Source of the DNA: Desulfobacterales bacterium
Lineage (GTDB): Bacteria; Desulfobacterota; Desulfobacteria; Desulfobacterales; Desulfosalsimonadaceae
Assembly: GCA_029933295.1 (NCBI GenBank)
Contig: JAOZOL010000029.1
Span: 1 to 16,364, forward strand
Length of the DNA stretch: 16,364 bases
Reading direction: 5' to 3'
A program made the position numbers and the translations under genes. Positions 7,091 to 14,309 of this stretch are shown one piece after another (position 1 is the first letter of the stretch; every line of letters starts with the position of its first letter). Under the pieces are notes generated by a model. It was not told where the DNA came from and did not search any database. It saw only the letters and a program-made list of their open reading frames with translations.

Positions 7091-7930
7091 ATGACGAATT
7101 TAATCCGGAAAAACAAGACGCTAAAGTCTTTATTGAGAAATTTTGATTCACTGGCAGTGGCTTTTTCAGGTGGTGTGGACAGCACATTTCTTCTTGCCAG
7201 GGCATATGAAATGTTTCAGGACAAAGACAAACTTATTGCAATAACGGCCGTATCACCCATTCATCCGAAAACCGACGTTGATACTGCTAAAGCGTTTACA
7301 AAAAAATTCGGTATCAGGCATCTGCTTATCCATTCAACGGAAATGGATTTTTCCGAATTTGTCGCCAATACGCCAGATCGCTGTTATTTGTGTAAAAAAA
7401 TTATTTTTAACCAAATTGTCTCTGCGGCTCTGACTCGTGGCATTAAGACTGTCGCCCATGGCATCAACGTTGATGACGAAAAAGAGTTCAGGCCCGGAAT
7501 GAAGGCAGCCCGCGAAATAAATATCTGTGCGCCGCTGCTGGATGCGGGTCTTGCCAAAAATGATATTCGCATGCTTTCAAAAGAAATGGGGCTTTCCATT
7601 TGGGACAAGCCGGCTTCAGGATGCCTTGCCACCCGGATTCCTTACGGTGAAAGGGTGACGCAAGAAAAGCTGAATATGATTGAAGCCTCAGAAACGGTTT
7701 TGGCCGGACAGGGGTTTTCTCATTGCCGGGTCAGGCATTATGGCGAAATGGCAAAAGTTGAGGTGCCGGCCTATGACATTGACCGGCTGCTTAGCCCGTC
7801 CATACGCACGGTAATTATTGATGCTTTAAAAAAAATCGGTTTTTTATATGTTACCCTTGATATGGAAGGGTATGATTCCGGGCGACTGAACCGGTCGCTG
7901 ATATCCAAACCCGACGTGTCTAATCCATAG
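7091..7930 (+). CDS. larE: LarE-type PP-loop sulfur transferase, three-cysteine form
   Basis: LarE converts the carboxylates of the pyridinium dicarboxylate precursor to thiocarboxylates during nickel-pincer cofactor synthesis. The PP-loop ATP site SGGVDS is at residues 26-31. The family motifs DRCYLCK (97-102), HGINVDDEKEFRPGMKAA and DKPASGCLATRIPYGE follow. Three cysteines, 98, 101 and 178, match the set known from LarE enzymes that carry a [4Fe-4S] cluster and turn over catalytically, as opposed to the single-cysteine sacrificial type of Lactobacillus. Length (279 aa) is typical. No larB or larC is present, so the target could also be another sulfur-requiring cofactor. The ATG lacks a clear ribosome binding site, but the PP-loop position supports this start. 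A phosphoesterase gene follows 41 bases later. Confidence 0.9.
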   Translation: MTNLIRKNKTLKSLLRNFDSLAVAFSGGVDSTFLLARAYEMFQDKDKLIAITAVSPIHPKTDVDTAKAFTKKFGIRHLLIHSTEMDFSEFVANTPDRCYLCKKIIFNQIVSAALTRGIKTVAHGINVDDEKEFRPGMKAAREINICAPLLDAGLAKNDIRMLSKEMGLSIWDKPASGCLATRIPYGERVTQEKLNMIEASETVLAGQGFSHCRVRHYGEMAKVEVPAYDIDRLLSPSIRTVIIDALKKIGFLYVTLDMEGYDSGRLNRSLISKPDVSNP

Positions 7931-7971
7931 GCAGCCACTGTTAAATGATTCATCAACCAGGTCAGGAAAAA

Positions 7972-8649
7972 ATGGCGCAACGACATTTTAACAAAAGCCC
8001 AAAACGTATCGGGTTGGTTGCGGATTCCCATGGTAATCTTGAGGCCATGCTGGAGTGTGTCAGGCGGTTGAACAATTTACCGGTTGATTCCATGATTCAT
8101 TTAGGAGATATATTTGATTCCCTGAATACTGATAATTTGATCCAAACGGTTGAAGCGATTCAACAAAATTGTATTTATCCGGTAAAGGGGAACAATGATT
8201 ATCAGATTGAAAAAATGCTGGCCAATGGATATTTGCCTGATCTTGCAGCAGGTTCAAAAAAGAAAATTATATCTTTTCTTAAACAAATGCCGATGAAATT
8301 AGTTGATAACGATATCTGTTTTACCCATTCCCTTCCCTTTGATTCCGTCAGGTCATTTTATGAACCCGTTGATACGGGGTTTACGGATCGGGCCGAGCAA
8401 ATTTTCAATCAAACATCGTATCACACAATTTTTTGCGGCCATTCACATACTCCTGTTTTATTTCGATGGCGATCTGGAACAATAACCCGGGAGAACATTG
8501 GAGTAAAAGAAAAGGTTTTTTTAAATCCTTCAGAGCGCTATATTATTATTGTCGGGTCGGCCGATGGCGGCGAATGCGGATTTTTTGATAGCGAGCAAAA
8601 GTATTATGAGAGAATTTGTATCAGTTGCAATGAAGACCGTGAGAGTTAA
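7972..8649 (+). CDS. Calcineurin-like metallophosphoesterase, YfcE/MJ0936-type
   Basis: This is a small cytosolic two-metal phosphoesterase of 225 aa. The metal-binding motifs appear in order: DSH (18-20), HLGD (43-46), GNND (73-76), TH (119) and GHSH (156-159). That order defines the calcineurin-like YfcE group; the usual motif GNCD is GNND here. The substrate cannot be told from sequence; relatives cleave phosphodiesters or act on cyclic nucleotides in vitro. The start at 7972 is preferred because AGGA lies just upstream; an in-frame ATG at 7945 has no such site. The 3' end overlaps nqrA by 20 bases, so translation is probably coupled. It shares a likely transcript with larE and the nqr genes, but a functional link is not evident. 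Confidence 0.85.
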   Translation: MAQRHFNKSPKRIGLVADSHGNLEAMLECVRRLNNLPVDSMIHLGDIFDSLNTDNLIQTVEAIQQNCIYPVKGNNDYQIEKMLANGYLPDLAAGSKKKIISFLKQMPMKLVDNDICFTHSLPFDSVRSFYEPVDTGFTDRAEQIFNQTSYHTIFCGHSHTPVLFRWRSGTITRENIGVKEKVFLNPSERYIIIVGSADGGECGFFDSEQKYYERICISCNEDRES

Positions 8650-9976
8650 AAAAGGGTGGCGGTTTAAAATAAACGGAACGCCATCGCCTGAGATAGAAAA
8701 TCGTCTGGAAGTAAAACATGTGGCGGCAACGCCTTCAAAAATTCCATTTATTAAACCGCGTCTGCTTGCCCGGTCCGGTGATCAGGTAAAGATCGGTTCC
8801 CCGCTTTTCGAAGATAAAAAAAATCCGGGTATCAAATTTTTATCCCCCGGCAGCGGGAAAGTCGTTGCGGTTAATTATGGGCCACGACGAGTCATCGAAG
8901 AGATCATCATTGCGCTTGATGCAGATGAATCCTGTGAAACATTCGAAACGGTTGATGCGAAAACACTCTCCCGATTAGATCGCAAGACACTTATTTTAAA
9001 ATTAATGGCTGGCGGGGTCTGGCCGTTTATACGACAATTGCCGTATCGGGAAATCGCAAACCCTAAATTAAAACCAGCATCTATCTTGGTTTCTCTTGAT
9101 TCTGCCGATCCGTTTCAGCCGTCACCGGAAGTATGTTATAATAACCAGCGGTCTTTTTTTGATATGGGGGTACAGGCACTTCGTAAACTGGCGGAGCGCG
9201 TAACTATCATCCAATCTGCGAAAAATAGATCCATTGACTGGCTGAACCAGCTGGTTACCCACCAGGTATTAGGTGATTACCCGGCAAATGATCCGGGTGT
9301 TGTTTTATACCATACCAGACAATCACCAGCCGATAACCACGCATGGTATATTAACGGACAGGATTTGTTGCTCATCGGTGAGTTTCTCAGTACCGGGTTA
9401 TATCCTATTCAGAGAGTCATATCCTTTTCGGACGGGACGATCGAAAACAGTAAACACATAAAAACCCGGCTGGGCATTAAATTAAACGAGTTATATTCAT
9501 CTCACGAAAACATGGATCATCTAAGGTGGATCGTGGGGGGTGTTTTGTCCGGGTATACAAGCCATGCAGATGGATTTTTAGGGATGTATGAGACGTCCGT
9601 CATGGTCATTGAAGAAGCACAAAAAAGCGAATTCTTCGGTTTTGCAAGACCCGGATCAGATAAATTGAGTAATTCAAGAACCGTTTTGTCCGCATTGTCC
9701 TCAGCCCCGTTGAAAGTCAATTCAGATATGCATGGAGAAGAACGGCCATGTATTAATTGCGGGTATTGCGCTAAAATCTGTCCGGTGGATATCCTGCCTC
9801 AGTTTACGTATAAAAGCATATACGCTGACGAGATTGAAGAAGCGCTTGCCCATGGGCTGCTTGATTGTGTGGAATGCGGCCTGTGTTCTTTTGTATGTCC
9901 TTCAAAAATCGAACTTTCAGAATTATTGATAGACGCTAAGCATATGTATCGCAGGGAAATAAACCAGGGTGCTTAA
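8630..9976 (+). CDS. nqrA: NqrA subunit retaining two [4Fe-4S] ferredoxin motifs
   Basis: NqrA is the peripheral subunit of the sodium-pumping NADH:quinone oxidoreductase. The opening MKTVRVKKGW...KINGTP aligns with the MITIKKG...IAGTP start of Vibrio NqrA, and LFEDKKNPGIKFLSPGSGKV, VWPFIRQLPYREIANP, the YINGQD/IGEFLSTG segment and FGFARPGSDKLS...TVLS all follow NqrA order. The length, 448 aa, equals the family. The difference is at the end: C374-C377-C380-C384P and C413-C416-C419-C423P form two complete ferredoxin motifs (9749-9901), as in RnfC. In classical NqrA the first is lost, and only the CTFVCP part of the second survives. Start 8630 is chosen by homology; it lies inside the end of the phosphoesterase gene. 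Its stop overlaps nqrB by 8 bases. An RnfC call was considered and set aside, because the body is NqrA-like. Confidence 0.9.
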   Translation: MKTVRVKKGWRFKINGTPSPEIENRLEVKHVAATPSKIPFIKPRLLARSGDQVKIGSPLFEDKKNPGIKFLSPGSGKVVAVNYGPRRVIEEIIIALDADESCETFETVDAKTLSRLDRKTLILKLMAGGVWPFIRQLPYREIANPKLKPASILVSLDSADPFQPSPEVCYNNQRSFFDMGVQALRKLAERVTIIQSAKNRSIDWLNQLVTHQVLGDYPANDPGVVLYHTRQSPADNHAWYINGQDLLLIGEFLSTGLYPIQRVISFSDGTIENSKHIKTRLGIKLNELYSSHENMDHLRWIVGGVLSGYTSHADGFLGMYETSVMVIEEAQKSEFFGFARPGSDKLSNSRTVLSALSSAPLKVNSDMHGEERPCINCGYCAKICPVDILPQFTYKSIYADEIEEALAHGLLDCVECGLCSFVCPSKIELSELLIDAKHMYRREINQGA

Positions 9977-11168
9977 ACACATTGAAATATACTTGCGAAG
10001 TTTTTTTGATAAAAACCGCCATCATTTTGTTGATGGGGGAAAGTATAAAAAACTTGCGTCCATTTTTGAAGCCGTTGAAACTATTTTTTTTATTCCGGCC
10101 ATCCGGACGAAAAATGCCCCGTTTGTTCGTGACGGTTTAGATCTAAAACGGTTTATGAGTATTGTTCTGCTGGCACTGGTCCCTCCGCTGGTGTTTGGAA
10201 TTTATAACACCGGATATCATTCTCTGCAGGCGGGAGGCGGCAACCTGACTTTTTTCAATGTATTTTTGAACGGCCTGATGACCGTTCTCCCGTTGATCGT
10301 GGTATCCTATGCTGTGGGTTTTTTCTGGGAAATACTTTTTTCCGTCATCAGAAAGCATCCCATAAGCGAGGGGTTTCTGGTAACGGGACTGTTGTTTCCC
10401 ATGACTCTTCCTCCAACGGTGCCTTTGTGGCAGGTTGCAGTGGGCATTTCATTCGGCGTGGTGATCGGCAAGGAAGTATTTGGCGGCACGGGCCGGAACA
10501 TTTTTAACCCGGCGTTAACCGGCCGGGCGTTTTTATTTTTTGCCTATCCAGCAAAAATGTCGGGCGGGAGTGTTTGGGTTGCCATAGCTGATACGGCGTC
10601 GTCTGTTGTCAATGCCGTAACCGGAGCAACCCCCCTTGCCATGACGGCGCTTGCACCATCTTTTAAAAATATTGAAACAATGCTTTCAAGCGCCGGATAT
10701 ACATTTTTAACGTTGTTTGTCGGAAATTATCCAGGCAGTGTCGGCGGTACTTCGGCATTATGCTGTTTTCTGGGCGCAATCATTCTCATTGTCACTGGTG
10801 TTGCCAGTTATCGGATTATTATCGGCGGTGTGGCAGGATTGTTAATCAGCAGTTTTTTGCTTTCTCTTTTTCCGTCAGTTTCCATGAACCCCTGGGCTGA
10901 TATCAACCCGTTATATCATCTTGTGGCCGGCGGCTTTGCATTTGGTATTGTCTATATGGCAACAGATCCTGTTTCAGCACCTGGAACCGATAGATCGAAA
11001 TGGGTTTACGGGTTTTGTATCGGCATGCTGACGGTACTTATTCGTGTTTTTAATCCGGCCTATCCTGAAGGGGTGATGATGGCGATTTTGTTTATGAATC
11101 TTTTTGCCCCGTTGTTTGATTTTATTGCAATACGAATGCGGGTTAGCAGAAGGATTCCGAATGTCTGA
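9969..11168 (+). CDS. nqrB: NqrB, membrane subunit with covalent FMN site
   Basis: NqrB is the large membrane subunit (399 aa) that carries covalent FMN and takes part in sodium translocation and quinone reduction. Family segments are clear: RDGLDLKRFM, SEGFLVTGLLFPMTLPPTVPLWQVAVG, GVVIGKEVFGGTGRNIFNPALTGRAFLFFAYP, ATDPVSAP and VLIRVFNPAYPEGVMMAILFMNLFAPLFD. The flavinylation site is TGAT at 218-221, so T221 should carry FMN. The residue six before this Thr is N215, where the flavin transferase (ApbE) motif normally has Asp. The start is GTG at 9969, giving MLKHIEIYLRSFF, which matches the NqrB amino terminus; it overlaps the nqrA stop. No ApbE-type gene is in the window. Confidence 0.95.
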   Translation: MLKHIEIYLRSFFDKNRHHFVDGGKYKKLASIFEAVETIFFIPAIRTKNAPFVRDGLDLKRFMSIVLLALVPPLVFGIYNTGYHSLQAGGGNLTFFNVFLNGLMTVLPLIVVSYAVGFFWEILFSVIRKHPISEGFLVTGLLFPMTLPPTVPLWQVAVGISFGVVIGKEVFGGTGRNIFNPALTGRAFLFFAYPAKMSGGSVWVAIADTASSVVNAVTGATPLAMTALAPSFKNIETMLSSAGYTFLTLFVGNYPGSVGGTSALCCFLGAIILIVTGVASYRIIIGGVAGLLISSFLLSLFPSVSMNPWADINPLYHLVAGGFAFGIVYMATDPVSAPGTDRSKWVYGFCIGMLTVLIRVFNPAYPEGVMMAILFMNLFAPLFDFIAIRMRVSRRIPNV

Positions 11169-11922
11169 TAAGTTAAAATCCATAGGCTTTGCTCTGATCC
11201 TGTGTCTGGTATGCAGTTTTATGCTGACAGCCGCATCGACCCGTTTGAAACCATACCAGACATTGAATATCCGGACGGACCGGAAAAAAAATATTTTAAA
11301 GGCCATTGGATTAATTGATCGTGGTAAAGGCTACGACGTTGAAACAATTGATAGGATGTATGCAAAGCATATTTTTAAATTTACCGTGGATAAAACCGGA
11401 ACCATAACTGACAAACAGACTAAATCCCAGACAGAGCATGATGACGCGTTACCACTCTATCTGGCCATAGACAAAGAAAATAAAATCCGTTCCTATATTA
11501 TACCCATTGAGACCAGGGGCCTCTGGGGAAAGATATACGGATATATGGCGCTTAAAAAAGACGGTTCAACCATTGACGGGTTTACGGTTTACAAGCATTC
11601 CGAAACTCCGGGTCTTGGGGGAGAGATCGAAAATTCATGGTTTCAGAAAAATTTTGTGGGGAAAAAAATTGTGGACGCAAACAATAATTTTGTTTCAATT
11701 TCCATTGCAAAGGGGAGGGCATCGGATCAAATTGATAAAAACCACCTGCCCAATTATGTCGACGGTATCAGCGGCGCAACACTTACCGGAAGCTACTTAA
11801 CCAGAGGCCTGCAGAAAATCCTGTCTGAATATGAGCCAATATCTCTTCGGTTCCGTCAGGATATCCTGCAATGCCGGATGCAGAAAGATATTTCCTGGTG
11901 TGAAAATGAAAAAGAAAAATAG
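11161..11922 (+). CDS. nqrC: NqrC, FMN-binding subunit
   Basis: NqrC has one N-terminal membrane helix (residues about 7-25) and a periplasmic FMN-binding domain. The expected patterns are present: RGLWGKIYGYMAL (119-131), HSETPGLGGEI (146-156), and the flavinylation motif DGISGATLTG at 201-210, so T207 should be the covalent FMN site. The motif is complete, unlike that of NqrB. Length is 253 aa, near the usual 255-260. The ATG at 11161 overlaps the nqrB stop by 8 bases; an upstream in-frame ATG at 11104 lies within nqrB and is unlikely. The last roughly 20 residues are charged and extend past the FMN domain; the gene overlaps nqrD by 17 bases. Confidence 0.95.
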   Translation: MSDKLKSIGFALILCLVCSFMLTAASTRLKPYQTLNIRTDRKKNILKAIGLIDRGKGYDVETIDRMYAKHIFKFTVDKTGTITDKQTKSQTEHDDALPLYLAIDKENKIRSYIIPIETRGLWGKIYGYMALKKDGSTIDGFTVYKHSETPGLGGEIENSWFQKNFVGKKIVDANNNFVSISIAKGRASDQIDKNHLPNYVDGISGATLTGSYLTRGLQKILSEYEPISLRFRQDILQCRMQKDISWCENEKEK

Positions 11923-12523
11923 TGCATTAGCCGTTTTTTTACAGCCGATCTGGAGTGAAAACCCCATCAATATCCAGATGCTGGGGATCTGTTCCGCCCT
12001 TGCGGTGACAGTGCAGTTGAAAACCGCATTTGTTATGGCCCTGTCAATGACGTTTGTGCTCTCATGTTCCAGTTTTATCATTTCACTGCTTCGAAAACAG
12101 ATCCCCAAAAATATCCGGATCATTGTAGAGCTTTCGGTGATATCAACCTTTGTAATATTAACCGATGAATTCCTAAGAGCGTTTTTATACGATATAAGCA
12201 AGCAGCTTTCCGTGTTTGTGGGTCTGATCATCACCAATTGCATCGTCATGGGCCGTGCGGAATCATTTGCACTTTCAAATCCACCTCACCTTTCATTTAT
12301 CGATGGTTTGGGCAATGGTGCCGGCTATGGGTCTGTTCTGATCTTGGTGGCTTTTTTACGCGAATTGCTCGGGGCAGGGAAGCTGTTCGGCATTCAGGTG
12401 GTGCCTGATTTTGTTTATTCTTCAGGATATGAAAATTCAGGATTTATGCTCCTTGCGCCTGCGGCTTTTATTATTATCGGCATGCTGGTCTGGCTTCAGA
12501 AGGTGTTAACTAAGGGGAAATGA
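11906..12523 (+). CDS. nqrD: NqrD, integral membrane subunit
   Basis: NqrD (205 aa) is one of the two related membrane subunits that hold a [2Fe-2S] cluster inside the membrane together with NqrE. The segments QMLGICSALAV, IRIIVELSVISTFVILTDEFLRAFLYDISKQLSVFVGLIITNCIVMGRAE, SFIDGLGNGAGYG and FLRELLGAGKLFG are diagnostic. The two cluster cysteines fall at C29 and C112, the same numbers as in Vibrio cholerae NqrD. The start at 11906 is chosen by homology. There is no good ribosome binding site, and the gene overlaps nqrC, which suggests coupled translation. An ORF extension to 11831 lies wholly within nqrC and is rejected. Confidence 0.95.
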   Translation: MKKKNSALAVFLQPIWSENPINIQMLGICSALAVTVQLKTAFVMALSMTFVLSCSSFIISLLRKQIPKNIRIIVELSVISTFVILTDEFLRAFLYDISKQLSVFVGLIITNCIVMGRAESFALSNPPHLSFIDGLGNGAGYGSVLILVAFLRELLGAGKLFGIQVVPDFVYSSGYENSGFMLLAPAAFIIIGMLVWLQKVLTKGK

Positions 12524-12528
12524 TATAA

Positions 12529-13140
12529 ATGCCAGGAGATCTCATCAGTATTTTTTTAAATTCGGTTTTTGCCGGGAATATTCTTCTGGCATATTTTTTA
12601 GGCATGTGTTCCTTTGTCGCAGTTTCTAAAAATATTAATACCGCCATTGGCTTAGGATTTGCGGTTGTTTTTGTGCTAAGTGTCACAACCCCCTTAAACT
12701 GGCTGATCTATCATTATCTCCTGGCTCCCGGCGCACTTTTATGGCTCGGTTTTCCAAATCTGGATTTGAGTTTTTTAAAGTTTATCATGTTTATTGCCGT
12801 TATTGCGGCCATGGTCCAGGCTATTGAAATGGTCATTGATCGTTTTTCAGCCGCCCTTTATGCGGGACTGGGCGTCTTTTTGCCATTGATTGCCGTTAAT
12901 TGCGCCATACTCGGGGTTTCTCTGTTTATGGTGGAACGCAACTATACGTTTCTTGAATCACTGATTTACGGTTTTGGATCAGGCCTTGGGTGGATGATGG
13001 CGATCATATCCATGGCAGCCATACGGATAAAACTCAAATATGCGAATCCACCCTATGGGCTTGAGGGGTATGGGTTGACAATGATTGTCACAGGGCTTAT
13101 GGCCATGGCGTTTATGCTGTTTTCCGGGATGACGGTGTAA
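12529..13140 (+). CDS. nqrE: NqrE, integral membrane subunit
   Basis: NqrE (203 aa) pairs with NqrD. It shows FLGMCSFVAVSK, LSFLKFIMFIAVIAAMVQAIEMVIDRF, GVFLPLIAVNCAILGVSLFMVERNYTF and YGFGSGLGWMMAI, all typical. Cysteines C27 and C125 correspond to the membrane [2Fe-2S] ligands. The family ends with GLEGYGLTMIVTGLMAMAFMLFSG, complete here, so the gene is intact. The ATG is five bases after the nqrD stop, with AGGGG overlapping the nqrD end. In a standard operon nqrF would follow directly. Here the next gene is a toxin-antitoxin antitoxin 128 bases downstream, so the operon ends at nqrE in this window. Confidence 0.95.
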   Translation: MPGDLISIFLNSVFAGNILLAYFLGMCSFVAVSKNINTAIGLGFAVVFVLSVTTPLNWLIYHYLLAPGALLWLGFPNLDLSFLKFIMFIAVIAAMVQAIEMVIDRFSAALYAGLGVFLPLIAVNCAILGVSLFMVERNYTFLESLIYGFGSGLGWMMAIISMAAIRIKLKYANPPYGLEGYGLTMIVTGLMAMAFMLFSGMTV

Positions 13141-13148
13141 ATAGGCTG

Positions 13149-13170
13149 AAGGTTAAGGTTAAGGTTAAGG
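13149..13170. repeat. GGTTAA hexamer tandem repeat at the operon/accessory boundary
   Basis: GGTTAA occurs three times in a row (13151-13168), flanked by partial units. It begins nine bases after the nqrE stop. The sequence is reminiscent of the heptamer repeat at 151-192 read on the other strand (GGTTTAC), but the unit length differs. It marks the point where the Nqr operon gives way to accessory genes. Confidence 0.8.
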
Positions 13171-13205
13171 AAATTATTACAAGAAAAGAGCATGGAAGGT
13201 TATAG

Positions 13206-13248
13206 TTGACTCAGGATTCAGGAGAGTTTATATTTCAAAGTATAAACT
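13206..13248 (+). promoter_or_regulatory. Promoter and operator of the Phd/VapC module
   Basis: TTGACT (13206-13211) and TATATT (13229-13234) are spaced by 17 bases. A perfect 8-bp inverted repeat, AGTTTATA (13225-13232) with TATAAACT (13241-13248), overlaps the -10 element. This layout suits autorepression by the antitoxin or the toxin-antitoxin complex. AAGGAG follows at 13258-13263, five bases before the antitoxin ATG. Confidence 0.65.
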
Positions 13249-13268
13249 TAATATAAAAAGGAGATGCC

Positions 13269-13502
13269 ATGAAAGCCACGGCAAAAGACTTAAGGTTTCA
13301 CTCAAAAGAATTGATCAATTCCGTCAGCAGGGGCGAGGAAGTCATTATTACCTTTCGAGGAAAACCCTGTGCCAAACTTGTTCCTTATCAGGAACAAAAG
13401 AACAAAACGGAAAAAAACGAATTGTTTGGAATGTGGAAAGACAATGATATTGTCGGCAATGTCAATGAACATGTCAGAAATTTAAGAAAAGGAAGGTTCT
13501 AA
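13269..13502 (+). CDS. Phd/YefM-family antitoxin
   Basis: This 77-residue protein opens with MKATAKDLRFHSKELINSVSRGEEVIITFRGKPCAKLVP, the standard Phd/YefM DNA-binding fold (prevent-host-death type). The C-terminal half, ending NEHVRNLRKGRF, would be the toxin-binding tail. It has an ideal AAGGAG ribosome binding site and its own promoter/operator. Its TAA stop directly abuts the toxin ATG. The antitoxin should neutralise the following PIN-domain nuclease and repress the pair's promoter. Confidence 0.9.
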   Translation: MKATAKDLRFHSKELINSVSRGEEVIITFRGKPCAKLVPYQEQKNKTEKNELFGMWKDNDIVGNVNEHVRNLRKGRF

Positions 13503-13880
13503 ATGCTCGTCGATACCGATGTCCTTATATGGTATTTGAAAGGAAACGAAAAGGCGTATCAAGCCATTGAAAAGTTAAATATTTTTTTTATTTCCGTTGT
13601 AACCTATATGGAGCTTGTTCAAGGAATGAGAAACAGAACGGAATTAAACAATTTCCGCAAAGCCCTGCGTATCTGGAACGCACAAATACTCTATATTTCA
13701 GAAGAAATATCCGCTAAAGCCATGTTTTTTGTTGAGCAACATTATCTCAGCCACTCATTGCAATTGGCCGATGCACTCATCGGCGCAACTGCCGTTACGT
13801 ATGGTAACCCAATTCTAACCGGGAATGAAAAGCATTATAAAGTAATTAAAGACCTTCAAATTAAGAAATTTAAGCTATAA
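13503..13880 (+). CDS. vapC: VapC-type PIN-domain ribonuclease toxin
   Basis: This is a 125-residue PIN-domain toxin. The acidic metal-binding set is visible: D4 and D6 in MLVDTDVLIWYLKG, the glutamate in TYMELVQG (about residue 37), the aspartate in LADALIGATAV (about 89), and the late TGNEKHYKVIKDL motif. All are expected for an active Mg-dependent RNase; VapC toxins usually cut tRNA or rRNA, but the target here is unknown. It is the second gene of the pair, with no gap after the antitoxin. It appears intact. Confidence 0.9.
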   Translation: MLVDTDVLIWYLKGNEKAYQAIEKLNIFFISVVTYMELVQGMRNRTELNNFRKALRIWNAQILYISEEISAKAMFFVEQHYLSHSLQLADALIGATAVTYGNPILTGNEKHYKVIKDLQIKKFKL

Positions 13881-14309
13881 CAGCATAAAACTTGCCGAAG
13901 CGATGGAATAGAATTTCTTGTGACGTACCAAGGCATGCACCGGATTTCCATTCCGCTTTGTATTGGTTGTGTTGGCCATTGGCCAAAAGCGTATTGAAGC
14001 GAGTAATCATTCCAACTGCGAGGGTTTCAAAATTCTTCTTGGTGATCATTTGGGAGGCAAAAAGAGCGAAATAGGGACTGAAAACACCTTTGTTTGGAAT
14101 GCAATCCCCAAAAATACAGAGTGTTGGGTTGGCCCGACCCCAAACACCACTTATTAAACCGAAAGAAGGGTTGGGGGGACAAGGGCTTGAGATTAATTCT
14201 GTTCAATGCTTTTGCTAAAAATTTAAAAGAGTCAAGAGCAGACTTGGCCACCAAATTTCACTAAAAAAAAAGATTAACTTGTTTCGACCCATAGCCCAAG
14301 GACGGTTAA
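13881..14309. other. Degraded, gene-poor stretch with palindromes
   Basis: No complete gene is convincing in these 429 bases. Short open frames on both strands have no recognisable family. One plus-strand segment near 14197-14264 ends in a Lys/Ala-rich peptide (NAFAKNLKESRADLATKFH) that looks like the tail of a lost gene, but I cannot name it. A hairpin lies at 14121-14147 (GTGTT...GGGTTGG pairing with CCGACCCCAAACAC). A small palindrome TTGGCCATTGGCCAA is near 13972. This is likely a scar of earlier insertions or deletions. Confidence 0.5.

Noticed and set aside
8630..13140. Reading the operon as rnfCDGEA
   Set aside because: The ferredoxin motifs at the end of the first gene suggest RnfC, but its body, the NqrB segments (VLIRVFNPAYPEG, EVFGGTGRNIFNPAL) and the NqrD/NqrE sequences match Nqr closely. 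No RnfB is present.
14027..14254. Minus-strand 75-codon frame in the gene-poor stretch
   Set aside because: It has no recognisable motif and no ribosome binding site, and it spans the hairpin at 14121-14147; composition does not look coding.
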